Shown piece by piece: positions 17,203 through 26,900 of a stretch of 64,000 nucleotides of DNA (the stretch's first letter is position 1; every line of letters starts with the position of its first letter). The stretch spans positions 1-64,000 of the forward strand of contig JADKJC010000013.1 of the NCBI GenBank assembly GCA_016722465.1, given 5' to 3'. The DNA is from Chitinophagaceae bacterium (GTDB taxonomy: Bacteria; Bacteroidota; Bacteroidia; Chitinophagales; Chitinophagaceae). A model generated the notes under the pieces. It made no database searches. It saw only the letters and a program-made list of their open reading frames with translations, and had not been told where the DNA came from. Position numbers and translations under genes: made by a program.

Positions 17203-18026
17203 TGAGAACAAGTAATTATAAATTAATCTTTGCACTTTCAGTTGAGCACAGCTATTATAAAAATAATATTTGTGCAAGCCTGCAATTTACCCCTTCGATT
17301 GCAACTGCAGCAGTTTTACAGCGCTATGGCTTTAAAATAAGAACCCGGGAAAATGGCTTTCAACTGTATGTTAATGTTGTATCTTCTATAAGATCAATAC
17401 TGGAGTACATAGAAAATGCCACAGGCCAGGCATCATTCCGGTTTGAAATTAAGGATACAGCAGAAGAATTTGCCAATGTTACAGACTGGCCCCATAACTG
17501 GAAAGGAAAATTTGTTTTTGATAACAGTGATGCTTCAAATGCTATTGTTGATGAAACTGTTTTGTTAAATCAAACCCTTGAGCAGTCGATATTAACTGAA
17601 GGCAGTTTAGTACTCCACTTTAAAAATCTTTTTGAAATGCTTGATAGGGGAATAATGGCCTATTCAATCGGTTTTAGAGCAAGGTCAACCCAATGGCAAT
17701 ATTATATTGTAAACAGGAGTGAGGTGCCTCTTACGAATCCGTTTGTAAGAGGTAAAAGTGGTATTGCGTTTGCCGAACCGAAACAGGTAGTTATTCCCAC
17801 CGGTGAAAAAGCATTGTGCTTTTCTTCGAATGAAATGTTGTTGCCAATGAGCCAGGTTGCCGGATATGTATTTGACTTAGTAAATGACAACCGTATGCAG
17901 AATACCAATGGGCCTAAGGGGAAAGTAATTTTTAAGGGGCTGCCAACGCCAGATCCGTTGATAATTGAAACTGTCGACATTAATGGTAAAGCAGAAGCCT
18001 CATCACCTATGTATGTTTATTTATAA
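17202..18026 (+). CDS. Unknown protein between cap and sheath genes
   Basis: 274 residues, soluble, no signal peptide. The opening NYKLIFALSVEHSYYKNNIC and the later WQYYIVNR are the most distinctive stretches. The protein looks mainly beta-stranded. I do not recognise a named family. Its place, coupled to the cap gene by a one-base overlap and 16 bases before the sheath gene, makes it very likely a structural or assembly protein of the particle, for example a second cap or adaptor. This role is inferred from position only. Confidence 0.6.
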   Translation: MRTSNYKLIFALSVEHSYYKNNICASLQFTPSIATAAVLQRYGFKIRTRENGFQLYVNVVSSIRSILEYIENATGQASFRFEIKDTAEEFANVTDWPHNWKGKFVFDNSDASNAIVDETVLLNQTLEQSILTEGSLVLHFKNLFEMLDRGIMAYSIGFRARSTQWQYYIVNRSEVPLTNPFVRGKSGIAFAEPKQVVIPTGEKALCFSSNEMLLPMSQVAGYVFDLVNDNRMQNTNGPKGKVIFKGLPTPDPLIIETVDINGKAEASSPMYVYL

Positions 18027-18042
18027 TCAATAACAAATAAAA

Positions 18043-19626
18043 ATGATAAATCTACAAACAATTGCCACGCCGGGTGTTTACATCAATGAACTAAATGCAT
18101 TCCCGAATTCTGTCGTAGCAGTACCTACGGCAATTCCTGCTTTTATTGGTTACACACCACAGGCATCCTACCAGGGTAAATCATACACCAATGTACCGGT
18201 GATGATTTCATCTTTTTCAGATTTCCAGGCATTCTTTTGCCTGCCTGATCCTGCGCCACCAGCAAGCCCTACCAAGCAGTACAGCCCTGAGTATTACCTG
18301 GTTCAACAAAAAACTCAGCCGGGAAAGGGAGATTATATCCAGCTCAATGGTTCGTATTATTCCATTCTTCCGGATTCTAATACCATTTACTATTTGTATA
18401 ACAGCGTAAGGTTGTTTTATCAAAACGGTGGCGGTACTGCGTACATAGTATCTGTTGGTAATTATGGTGCCGCATCGGGTAAGCCAATGAACCCGGGTGA
18501 TCCATTAATCAATCCCAACGTGCAGTTGAATGACTTAACCAATGGATTGTACACCTTACTGAATGAACAAGATCCCACCATGTACATTTGCCCTGAAGCC
18601 ACTTTGCTGAATGCTGCGGATAATGGTACGCTGATGGAGGAAATGCTTTTGCAAAGCAGCAATATGGGTACTTCTGTTTCAATTTTTGATATTATCAACG
18701 GCAATAATCCCGACCCAATTCTTTACAAAAATGACATCGTTAATTTCAGGGCTACCTGCGGTACAACAGGGCTTAGTTATGGGGCCGCTTACTATCCTTT
18801 TTTAGGTACTACTTTAATGCAGCAATCTGATATTGATTATACTAACCTGTTCGGTGGCGATCTTGATCAACTCGCCGCAATTATAAATCCATCTTCCAGT
18901 CCTGATCCTAATGTTACAGCAATATTAGCCAATATAAAAAACCCTTCCAGCGGGCTTACTGTTTTGCAGAATAATAATTCACTGGTTTCAGCATGCAGCA
19001 ACTACAGTACCATCATTACTCATGTACTGAATAATGTGAATATCATGCCTCCAAGCGGAGCAATTGCCGGGGTAATCACTAATATTGACAACAGTATTGG
19101 CCCATGGCAGGCACCAGCTAATGTTTCCATTGTTGGCGCAACAGCACCGTTACCAATCAATCTCTCAGATAGCCAGCAGGGCAATCTTAATATGGATCCT
19201 GTTTCTGGTAAATCCATTAATGTGATTAGAACATTTACTGGGCTGGGTACTTTGATATGGGGAGCCAGAACGCTCGATGGTAATAGCCTCGATTGGAAAT
19301 ACCTTTCAGTAAGAAGAACACTTATATTTCTTGAACAGTCTTGCAAGTTGGCAGCTCATGCATATGTTTTTGAACCCAACTCAAAAAATACATGGAATGC
19401 TGTTGTTGCAATGATCAGTAGCTTTTTAAACACAGTCTGGTCGCAGGGCGGCCTGCAAGGGGGAACACCTGCTGATGCTTACAGCGTTGAATGCGGATTG
19501 GGGACTACTATGAACTCAGTTGATTTACTAAATGGGTTTATGAACGTGACAGTGAAAGTTGCTGTTGTTCACCCGGCAGAATTTATTGTTCTCACCTTCC
19601 AGCAGCAACAGGCAGTTTCTGGCTAA
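18043..19626 (+). CDS. Contractile tail sheath protein
   Basis: 527 residues. The N-terminus, TPGVYINELNAFPNSVVAVP, is the typical sheath opening. The C-terminal part, with IRTFTGLGTLIWGARTLDG, WKYLSVRRTLIFLEQSC and a long helical end, is the conserved sheath core that interlocks neighbouring subunits. The protein forms the contractile outer tube that drives the inner tube into the target. Afp and PVC systems have three sheath genes; here there is one, which is usual for many Bacteroidota systems. Confidence 0.95.
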   Translation: MINLQTIATPGVYINELNAFPNSVVAVPTAIPAFIGYTPQASYQGKSYTNVPVMISSFSDFQAFFCLPDPAPPASPTKQYSPEYYLVQQKTQPGKGDYIQLNGSYYSILPDSNTIYYLYNSVRLFYQNGGGTAYIVSVGNYGAASGKPMNPGDPLINPNVQLNDLTNGLYTLLNEQDPTMYICPEATLLNAADNGTLMEEMLLQSSNMGTSVSIFDIINGNNPDPILYKNDIVNFRATCGTTGLSYGAAYYPFLGTTLMQQSDIDYTNLFGGDLDQLAAIINPSSSPDPNVTAILANIKNPSSGLTVLQNNNSLVSACSNYSTIITHVLNNVNIMPPSGAIAGVITNIDNSIGPWQAPANVSIVGATAPLPINLSDSQQGNLNMDPVSGKSINVIRTFTGLGTLIWGARTLDGNSLDWKYLSVRRTLIFLEQSCKLAAHAYVFEPNSKNTWNAVVAMISSFLNTVWSQGGLQGGTPADAYSVECGLGTTMNSVDLLNGFMNVTVKVAVVHPAEFIVLTFQQQQAVSG

Positions 19627-19680
19627 TTGATTTCCGAAAAAAAAAATAATTGATTCAAAAAACAGTAAAACAATTTTATT

Positions 19681-20145
19681 ATGGCAACAGATAATGGCAG
19701 CGCCGAAGGCGCAACCTGGCCGATGCCCAAATTCAGGTTTGAAGTGGATCTGGGAACAGTGGCAACCAAAGTAGCATTCCAGGAAGTTTCAGGCATGGAT
19801 GTAGAAACGCAAATTATTGAATACCGAAATAGCAACAGTCCGCTTTTTTCGACTGAAAAAATGCCTGGGATTACAAAGTACAGTAATGTAACAATGAAGA
19901 GGGGCGTATTTGTAAAGGATAACACATTTTGGAACTGGTATAGCCAAATCAAAATGAATACAATAGCCAGGCAAACTGTAATTATAAAATTGCTGGATGA
20001 AGCTGGTAATGTTACCATGCAATGGACACTTAGTAATGCATGGCCAACCAAAATCACCTGCACAGATCTAAAGTCTGATGGAAATGAAGTGGCAGTTGAC
20101 ACACTTGAAATTGCACATGAACAACTCACGATTGTAAATGCCTAA
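19681..20145 (+). CDS. Inner tube protein 1 (gp19/Hcp-like)
   Basis: 154 residues. It has the tube-protein pattern: FRFEVDLGTVATKVAFQEVS near 20-39, then LLDEAGNVTMQWTLSNAWP and a closing ALDTLEIAHEQL-like strand, here VDTLEIAHEQL. Family members stack as hexameric rings to form the rigid inner tube that carries cargo. It lies 54 bases after the sheath gene and overlaps the next tube gene by 8 bases. It corresponds to Afp1-type tube proteins. Confidence 0.93.
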   Translation: MATDNGSAEGATWPMPKFRFEVDLGTVATKVAFQEVSGMDVETQIIEYRNSNSPLFSTEKMPGITKYSNVTMKRGVFVKDNTFWNWYSQIKMNTIARQTVIIKLLDEAGNVTMQWTLSNAWPTKITCTDLKSDGNEVAVDTLEIAHEQLTIVNA

Positions 20146-20602
20146 GGATTATCCTGTAAGCTTCTATTTTGAATTGTCTTTTCCCGGGGTAGATGCTGCT
20201 TTCCAGGAGGTGTCTGGTATATCAAGGGAACTGAATGTGGAGGAAGTTGTATGTGGGGGAGAGAACCGATTTAAATACAAACTTCCAACAATAGCAACCA
20301 ACCAGAATCTTGTGTTGAAAAGAGCAATTGTACCAACAGGCTCATTGTTACTTAGTTGGTGTGCAGCTTGTATTGACCTGGGGTTAGCTGTAAGTATCCA
20401 GACTTATTCTGTAATACTCAGTTTGTTGAATAGTAACGGAGAAGTATGCATGTCCTGGGTATTTAAAAATGCATATCCTGTAAAATACTCGGTGTCCGAT
20501 TTTAAGTCGCAGGAAAGCAGTATTGTAATAGAATCAATTGAACTGGCATATACTTATTTCGAAATTTCATCTGCAACAACGTTTACTAATTTATTCAAAT
20601 AA
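20138..20602 (+). CDS. Inner tube protein 2 (Afp5-like)
   Basis: 154 residues, a divergent paralogue of the preceding tube protein: DAAFQEVSGISRELNVEEV near the N-terminus and VCMSWVFKNAYPVKYSVSDF near the C-terminus. In eCIS a second, less abundant tube protein usually forms the first ring on the baseplate, joining hub to tube. Its overlap of 8 bases with the first tube gene suggests coupled translation. Confidence 0.9.
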   Translation: MPKDYPVSFYFELSFPGVDAAFQEVSGISRELNVEEVVCGGENRFKYKLPTIATNQNLVLKRAIVPTGSLLLSWCAACIDLGLAVSIQTYSVILSLLNSNGEVCMSWVFKNAYPVKYSVSDFKSQESSIVIESIELAYTYFEISSATTFTNLFK

Positions 20603-20607
20603 AGAAC

Positions 20608-20778
20608 ATGCCAATCGAGATAAGGGAACTGGTGATAAAAACAGAAGTTATCATTGGCGGCACAAAACGCAATTTTTTTCCTGATGAAAAAGAGCTGGCT
20701 CAAATAAAAAGGCACTTACTGGAAGAGTGTAGAAGATTTATCAAAGAAAATAGTAAAAAGAGAAACATCAAACGATAA
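20608..20778 (+). CDS. DUF5908 small protein of the injection system
   Basis: A 56-residue protein from ATG 20608 to TAA 20776-20778. It begins MPIEIRELVIKTEVI, the start typical of DUF5908 proteins, and ends in a charged helix (RRFIKENSKKRNIKR). DUF5908 genes occur at this place, between the tube and hub genes, in Bacteroidota eCIS clusters. Its role is not established; a small chaperone or baseplate plug is possible. Spacing is 5 bases from the tube gene and 12 to the next. Confidence 0.75.
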   Translation: MPIEIRELVIKTEVIIGGTKRNFFPDEKELAQIKRHLLEECRRFIKENSKKRNIKR

Positions 20779-20790
20779 TAATAATAAACT

Positions 20791-21468
20791 ATGGCAAGCC
20801 TTGCGTACATGAAAATTACAGGATATACAGATGAGCAGTTTCAAACCCCACTGCCAGGTACGCCATATAGTGTGATGATTAACCCTGATTCCATTAAACT
20901 ACAGCACCAGGTTGAATATAACAAGAAACAGGCACCAGGATCCAGTTCTACTTCTCAGCGATATAGTAATACACCCAGTGAAACAATGAGTTTTGATATT
21001 GTGATTGATTGTACTGGCATTGTTGATACAAGCCGTGTAAGCATGAGTACTGAAATAAATACCCTTGAAAGTATTATTTATACTTATAACGGAGATATTC
21101 ACCGGCCAAATTTTGTACAAATACAATGGGGGCAGAACCTTTCATTCAAAGGTGTAATGACCAGTTATGATATTTCATATACGGTGTTTAATCCCAATGG
21201 AAATCCACTACGGGCTAAAATTTCGCTGTCCTTCACTCAATACATTTCACCAGCAACAGTAAGCATACTGGACAATGATGCATCGCCGGATATGAGCCAT
21301 ATTGTAACAGTAGTGGATGGTATAACGCTGCCGCAGCTTTGCCAGCAGGTTTGGAAAAATAATATGTATTACACCCAGGTGGCCAAATATAATAACCTTA
21401 ATAAGTTTAGAAATTTATCCAGTGTGAAGCAACTCGTTTTTCCACCAATTATACAACCTACTACCTGA
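20791..21468 (+). CDS. Hub adaptor with C-terminal LysM-like domain (Afp7/CIS tube protein)
   Basis: 225 residues. The N-terminal part, with GTPYSVMINPDSIKLQHQVE at about 24-43 and YNGDIHRPNFVQIQWG, is the CIS tube-protein N-terminal domain of Afp7-type baseplate proteins. The last 50 residues, from VTVVDGITLPQLCQQVW to LVFPP, look like a LysM domain, as in T4 gp53. Such proteins join the hub to the wedges. The stop overlaps the start of the next gene (TGATG at 21466). Confidence 0.85.
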   Translation: MASLAYMKITGYTDEQFQTPLPGTPYSVMINPDSIKLQHQVEYNKKQAPGSSSTSQRYSNTPSETMSFDIVIDCTGIVDTSRVSMSTEINTLESIIYTYNGDIHRPNFVQIQWGQNLSFKGVMTSYDISYTVFNPNGNPLRAKISLSFTQYISPATVSILDNDASPDMSHIVTVVDGITLPQLCQQVWKNNMYYTQVAKYNNLNKFRNLSSVKQLVFPPIIQPTT

Positions 21469-23263
21469 TGGCAGCAACAACTATAAACAGCGGAGGTGTG
21501 GCCAGTTTTGTTATCAAAACCGGGGTACGCCTCTTAATGGTTCGGTATCTGTGTATTCTGTTGAAGTGGAGAAAAGAGTAAACCGTATATCCCGTGCAAG
21601 GATTGTAATTATAGATGGAGACCCCAATACAGGTTTGTTTGCAGTAAGTTCTTCCTCCACTTTCGTGCCTGGTGCCACCATTAGTATTGAGGCTGGATAT
21701 GATAATACAAACAAAGTGATTTTTACAGGTATCGTTACCGGGCAATCGATTCGTATAGATCCGCAAATAGGATCTGCACTGGAAGTGGAATGCTGCGATG
21801 CTGCCGTTGCAATGACTGTTGGCAGAAAGAGCCTTACCTATCCTGATAAGTCAGATAGTGATATTATAAGCACTATCATTGGCAATTATGCTGGCTTAAC
21901 GGCTAATGTTGCATCAACTTCTACTGTATGGCCAGAACAGGTGCAGTATTATGTTACAGACTGGGATTACATTTTGTCAATTGCAGAAGCCAATGGACTG
22001 GTTGTTACTACACTCAATGGCACTGTTTCTGTTATTGCACCGGGTACAGATACTACTCCGGTACTGATTGTTAACTACGGTGACCAGTTAATGGAGTTTA
22101 ATGCTGATCTGAATGCCATTAACCAGTTGGGTAATGTTTCAGCAACCAGCTGGGATTATCAGAACCAGGCTATTGTAACGGCAGAGGCTACCGCAGATGT
22201 GGCTGGTCCTGGTAATCTGTCCTCCAATACTTTATCACAGGTTCTTGGATTGGCTGATTATTCACTGCTCACTTCAGCACCGCTGCAACAAAACGACCTT
22301 GTCAATTGGTCAAAAGCACAATTGATCAAAAGTGGGTATTCTAAAATAACAGGCGAAGCAAAATTCCAGGGTACAGCCCTGGTAGATATCGGTAAGTACA
22401 TTACACTCGGGGGAATAGGAGATCGTTTTAATGGGGATCATTTTATATCAGGTGTGGTACACGATCTTTCTGATGGTAACTGGCTTACAGAAGTAAGTAT
22501 CGGTCTTTCACCCAACTGGATAGCCGAAGAGCCAGACCTGATGTCTCCACCTGCCGCTGGCCTTTTACCTGGAGTAAGAGGGCTTTTTAATGGTACGGTA
22601 AAAAAAATATTTGATGACCCCGACAAACAATACCGCATACTGGTTGAAGTGCCGCTTTTTGATCCTGCCAGTGCCGGCATTTGGGCAAGGCTTGCTAATT
22701 TTTACTCATCCAGCAGTGCAGGAGCATTCTTTTTACCTGAACCGGGCGATGAAGTAATACTTGGTTTTTTAAATGAAGATCCCCGCTATCCTGTTATACT
22801 GGGAAGTATGTATAGTGGCAGTAATAACGAGCCATTTGATACACTTTCTCCCAATGAAAAGAATCAGTTTAAAGCTATTGTATCCAAATCTGGTATCTAT
22901 ATCCAGTTTGATGATGTTGATAAAATTCTTACGATAACTACACCTGCAAACAATGTTGTTGTGATGAGCGATAAGGACAAAAAAATTTCTATCAATGACC
23001 AAAATGGTAACAGCCTTGTAATGTCTGATAGTGGTATTACCATGAAAAGCCCTAAGGACATCACTGTACAGGCAACACAAACATTAAATTTAAATGGAGA
23101 CCAGGGAATAAATATTCAATCATCGGGTGGAGATGTAACAATAAGTGGCGTGAATATTAAGGAAACTGCCAATGTTCAATATTCTGCCGCAGGCAATACT
23201 ACGGCGCAAATAAATGGTGGAGGAGAATTAGCATTAAAAGGTGGAATGATAATGATCAACTAA
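21468..23263 (+). CDS. VgrG/gp5-like central spike protein (Afp8), apparent one-base deletion
   Basis: The hub-plus-spike protein of the baseplate. The natural start is ATG 21468 (MAATTINSGGVASFVIKTG), coupled to the gene before. At the run CCGGGGTACG (21520-21529) the frame changes; adding one G gives KTGGTPLNGSVSVYSVEVEK and restores a 598-residue protein. As written, only a shorter frame from 21551 is open. The middle has an OB-fold region (GLFNGTVKKIFDDPDKQYRI near 363 onward, then PEPGDEVILGFL). The end is a repetitive beta helix (KDITVQATQTLNLNGDQGIN). Either a homopolymer sequence error or real inactivation. Confidence 0.9.
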
Positions 23264-23274
23264 AAAATTTAAAA

Positions 23275-23574
23275 ATGCCCCCCGCAGCAAGAATTACTGA
23301 TTTTCATGAATGCCCTATGCAAACGCCAGGTTTGCCGCCTATTCCGCATGTAGGCGGGCCAATATCGGGTCCTTGTTCGGTAAATGTATTGATCAATGAT
23401 TTGCCTGCAGCAAAAATGGGAGATATGCTTGTTTGTGTTGGCCCACCAGATAGTATTGTAAAAGGGTCGGCCACAGTCATGATCAATAATGTTCCTGCCG
23501 CAAGGATGGGAGATACAACAGCACACGGAGGGCAAATTTTACTGGGAGCATTAAATGTAATAATAGGTGGATAA
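23275..23574 (+). CDS. PAAR-type spike tip protein (Afp10-like)
   Basis: 99 residues. It shows PAAR features: PPAARITDFHECPMQTPG at the start and two related Gly-Asp segments, LPAAKMGDMLVCVGPPD and VPAARMGDTTAHGG. His and Cys residues (H12, C14, C54, H85 approximately) could hold the metal ion found in PAAR tips. Such proteins cap the spike and sharpen it. The gene lies 11 bases after the spike gene and overlaps the gp25 gene by 8 bases. Confidence 0.9.
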   Translation: MPPAARITDFHECPMQTPGLPPIPHVGGPISGPCSVNVLINDLPAAKMGDMLVCVGPPDSIVKGSATVMINNVPAARMGDTTAHGGQILLGALNVIIGG

Positions 23575-23995
23575 TCAACCGGCTAAAAGTAAGAATCATT
23601 TCCTTGGATCTGGCTGGGGTTTTCCGGTAACATTTGTTGCAGGCTATAACAAACTGCATATCACAGAAAATGAAGAAAATATAAATGATTCAATCGCTAT
23701 CATCCTTCAGACAAGACAGGGAGAGCGTTTTTTGAACCCTTTTTTTGGCGCTGGTGTTCAAAAGTTTTTTTTAAAAATGGATGATACACTCAAAGGGGAG
23801 ATTAGTGATGCAGTAAAAACATCACTAATGCTGTACGAACCGAGGATAAAAGTATTGGAAGTAAAAATTGAATACTCGGATAATTATAATGGCCTTGTAG
23901 AGATAATGATCAGCTACTTATATAACCAAACCAATACAAGGCACAACTATGTTTTTCCTTTTCATATAAAAGAAGGAACCAACCTGGTAAAATAA
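23567..23995 (+). CDS. gp25-like baseplate wedge protein (Afp9)
   Basis: 142 residues from GTG 23567, the only start that gives the complete domain and couples it to the PAAR gene. The core, ENINDSIAIILQTRQGERFL then NPFFGAGVQKF, carries the RQGER-type motif of gp25/GPW proteins, which are sheath-initiator wedge subunits. Later strands (YEPRIKVLEVKIEYSD) complete the fold. It is followed 4 bases later by the first large baseplate gene. Confidence 0.92.
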   Translation: MDNQPAKSKNHFLGSGWGFPVTFVAGYNKLHITENEENINDSIAIILQTRQGERFLNPFFGAGVQKFFLKMDDTLKGEISDAVKTSLMLYEPRIKVLEVKIEYSDNYNGLVEIMISYLYNQTNTRHNYVFPFHIKEGTNLVK

Positions 23996-23999
23996 ATTC

Positions 24000-26900
24000 A
24001 TGAATACCATCAGTCCATATAATGCAATTGATTCTCTCTACAGGGCACTTGTTCCTGGCAGGGATATGATTGATGGACGCACAGAAAGTGACAGGCTATG
24101 GTTTATGGCAGAGTTTGCCAGTCTTATAAATTTTTACAATAACAGCAATAATATACAGGGTAACTGGAAACCATTTCTACTTAAAGATCCGGTTATTTTA
24201 CTTGCCTATATTTCAAAAACCCCTTACGCTCATTTTTATTCAAGGTATATTGACACTTGCCTGGCTATCGAAGCAGTAACAAACGGAAAATTCATTCAGG
24301 CAAAAGATATACTGGCGGCCTATAAGTTACTCAACCAGTTATTTGGCCGGTTTAAGGATGTGTATGAACAGATAGGTTGCTGGGCTTACTATATGCAATT
24401 GTCTGCCGAAGATTATGAACTGAATGCGTACATAACAGGGTTGATAAAATCTACTTTTAGCCCATATTACTGGGCACTCAGAGCAATGCATACCGACTTG
24501 TTTTCTTCATTGAATGAAATAATAAAAACAGAGCTCCGTGTGTTGGCAGAGCCGGAATATTTTAACAATGATTTATGGCTGAATAATAAATGTAATGGCC
24601 CTTGGTGGGAGATGTTTGGCCTGAAAGAAAAACCCTGTTTTTTTGAACCTGCATCTGATCAGGCCATTGATGCATCAAACTATAAATTTTGTTTCACTAC
24701 ATTAAAAAAAGCCGGCGATAATCTTTTTCGCTTTTTTAAAAATGCCATTACTTATTCTTATAATGATTTTGAAAAACTGGCTGGTAAAAGAAGTAAATAT
24801 CCTGATACAACTTTATTGAGAGCATTTGTGCGGCTCCTGAAAATTCATCAGGAACAGCTAAACGGAATTACTCAGAAGCACCTTGATTTTTATTACCGGG
24901 ATATTCTGAAGCAAAGTGAACTGACTGGGGAATCCAATAGCATTTATATTGCTGTTGCGCCTAAGGCTAAGGGCTCGGTAATTAAGCTCCCTGCCGGAAC
25001 AGCATTTCATGTTGCTGCTAACAATAACACAAAGCAGGTGTTTTGCACGATGAATGAAGAAGTTCTTCACCCGGTTACTATTGCAGGTGCTACCACGCTG
25101 TCATTTATTTCTTCAGGTGGCACAACTGGTTTATTCCAGCATGAAATTGATAAAGTGAGTACAACCCAATTTACTGAAGATGGCCAGGTAAAAAGCTGGA
25201 GAACTTTTGGAGGTAAATATTCCGGCACACATCAGTCAGTTGCAATGGGTGTGGCATTTGCATCGCCAATGCTATTTCTTATAGATGGAACAAGAACAAT
25301 TACATTAATATTTACCTTTTCATCGCCACAAGGGTTTGCTGTATTTTCAAACGCAGCATTTTATCTGAGCACACAAAAAAAATGGTTGGAGGTACCTGCC
25401 GGTAATGCTATTCAAATAAATTATCTTGATGCTGATAACAAAGTAATAACAGCTCCTCCTTACGCTGGCGCACAGGTGGTAATCACACTCGATCCGGCAC
25501 AACCTTCAATTGAAAACTTTACTGTTAATCCGGATGGTGTTAAAAGCCAATGGCCAATGCTTAAGATTTTATTCAGTAACCTGGTAGCTGGTACTGCTCA
25601 AGCCTTTATTCAAACTTTAGCGGTATCAGTAAGTGTTGGTGAATTGAAAAGTTTCCAGTTGTTCAACGACAGCGGAGCAATTTCCTTAAAAACTCCTTAT
25701 ACTCCATTTGGAACTACACCAGCGCTAAACAGCAATTTCATTATTGGCAGTGATGAAATTTTCAGTAAACCAATTTCTCAACTTTCAATTGCAATTGAAT
25801 GGAGCAACCTGCCAAAGCTGCCGGCAAAATCATGCGTGCCGCTGGACGATTTTGAAACGTATTACAACAGTTATAATCAATATTGCACACCTGCTTCAAC
25901 AGCAATAAATGCAAAAACAACTGTGCCTCCTAGCAGCATTGCACCAGTGGCTGTTAAAACGGGTATAGTGCAAACACTAAAAAATATTTTTAAGTGGAGT
26001 AAAAACAAGTTTAGCCAAATACTGGCATTGATCTCTAAAGAAATCACTGTTTTTTTTTCTGTTAAATCAGCTCAACCTGATGATGTATTCAATAACGGGT
26101 CTTTTACAGTGGGTTTTCAGTTGCTGCAGGATGCGTCCTGGAATATGTTCTCCATGATTCCATCGGTTGGGAAAAAAATGAAAATATTTTTGCCTTATGA
26201 TATCGCCAATAGCCTTTTCAGGGTTGACGAAAATCAACTCCTTGTTGATACAAGCGCTTTTGAATCTGTGCAGCCACCAGAACCTGTTGTAATTATACAA
26301 GGCGACCCAGCCATTCAAAATGCCGGCCTAACTTTTACAGATAAGAGCGCTTCAGGCTTTATGAAGATGACGCTAACTGGCCCTGCACAAGGTTTTGGTG
26401 GTTCACTTTATTCAAAAGTTATTGCTTATATCTCCACGCAAAATGCAATGAATATTACAAGCTGGTCTACCTGGTTTACACTTTGTAAGCCAACTATTCT
26501 TCCTCCGGCAAATTTGCCTTTTGTTCCCAGGGTCAGTAGTCTTACAGGAAGCTACACTGCTTCTGTAACATACGATCTCACTTCACAGGAGGGAAGTTAT
26601 CCGTTGCAGTGTTTTTCATATTCTCCGTTTGCTGTTTATGAAATATATAATAACACTGCCGGATCAGCAGTAAAAACTGACCAGGTTATAACAGCCATTG
26701 CCGGGCCAGCAAGCCGCAATGCCAATGGTATCACTTTTTTTCCTGCATTTAATTATAATGGCGCATTGCTTCTTGAATTTTCTCGGTTATTGCCAGGCAA
26801 TACGATCAACTTCTATTTTGAACTGGTCAGGAAAAATACAATCCGCAACACCGATAGTAAAGTGGATTATTCTTATCTGTCCGAAAGCGGTTGGCAACCA

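Noticed and set aside
20169..20602. Possible phage remnant instead of an eCIS
   Set aside because: There are no capsid, portal, terminase or integrase genes, while the eCIS-specific ATPase, DUF4255 cap and DUF5908 genes are present.
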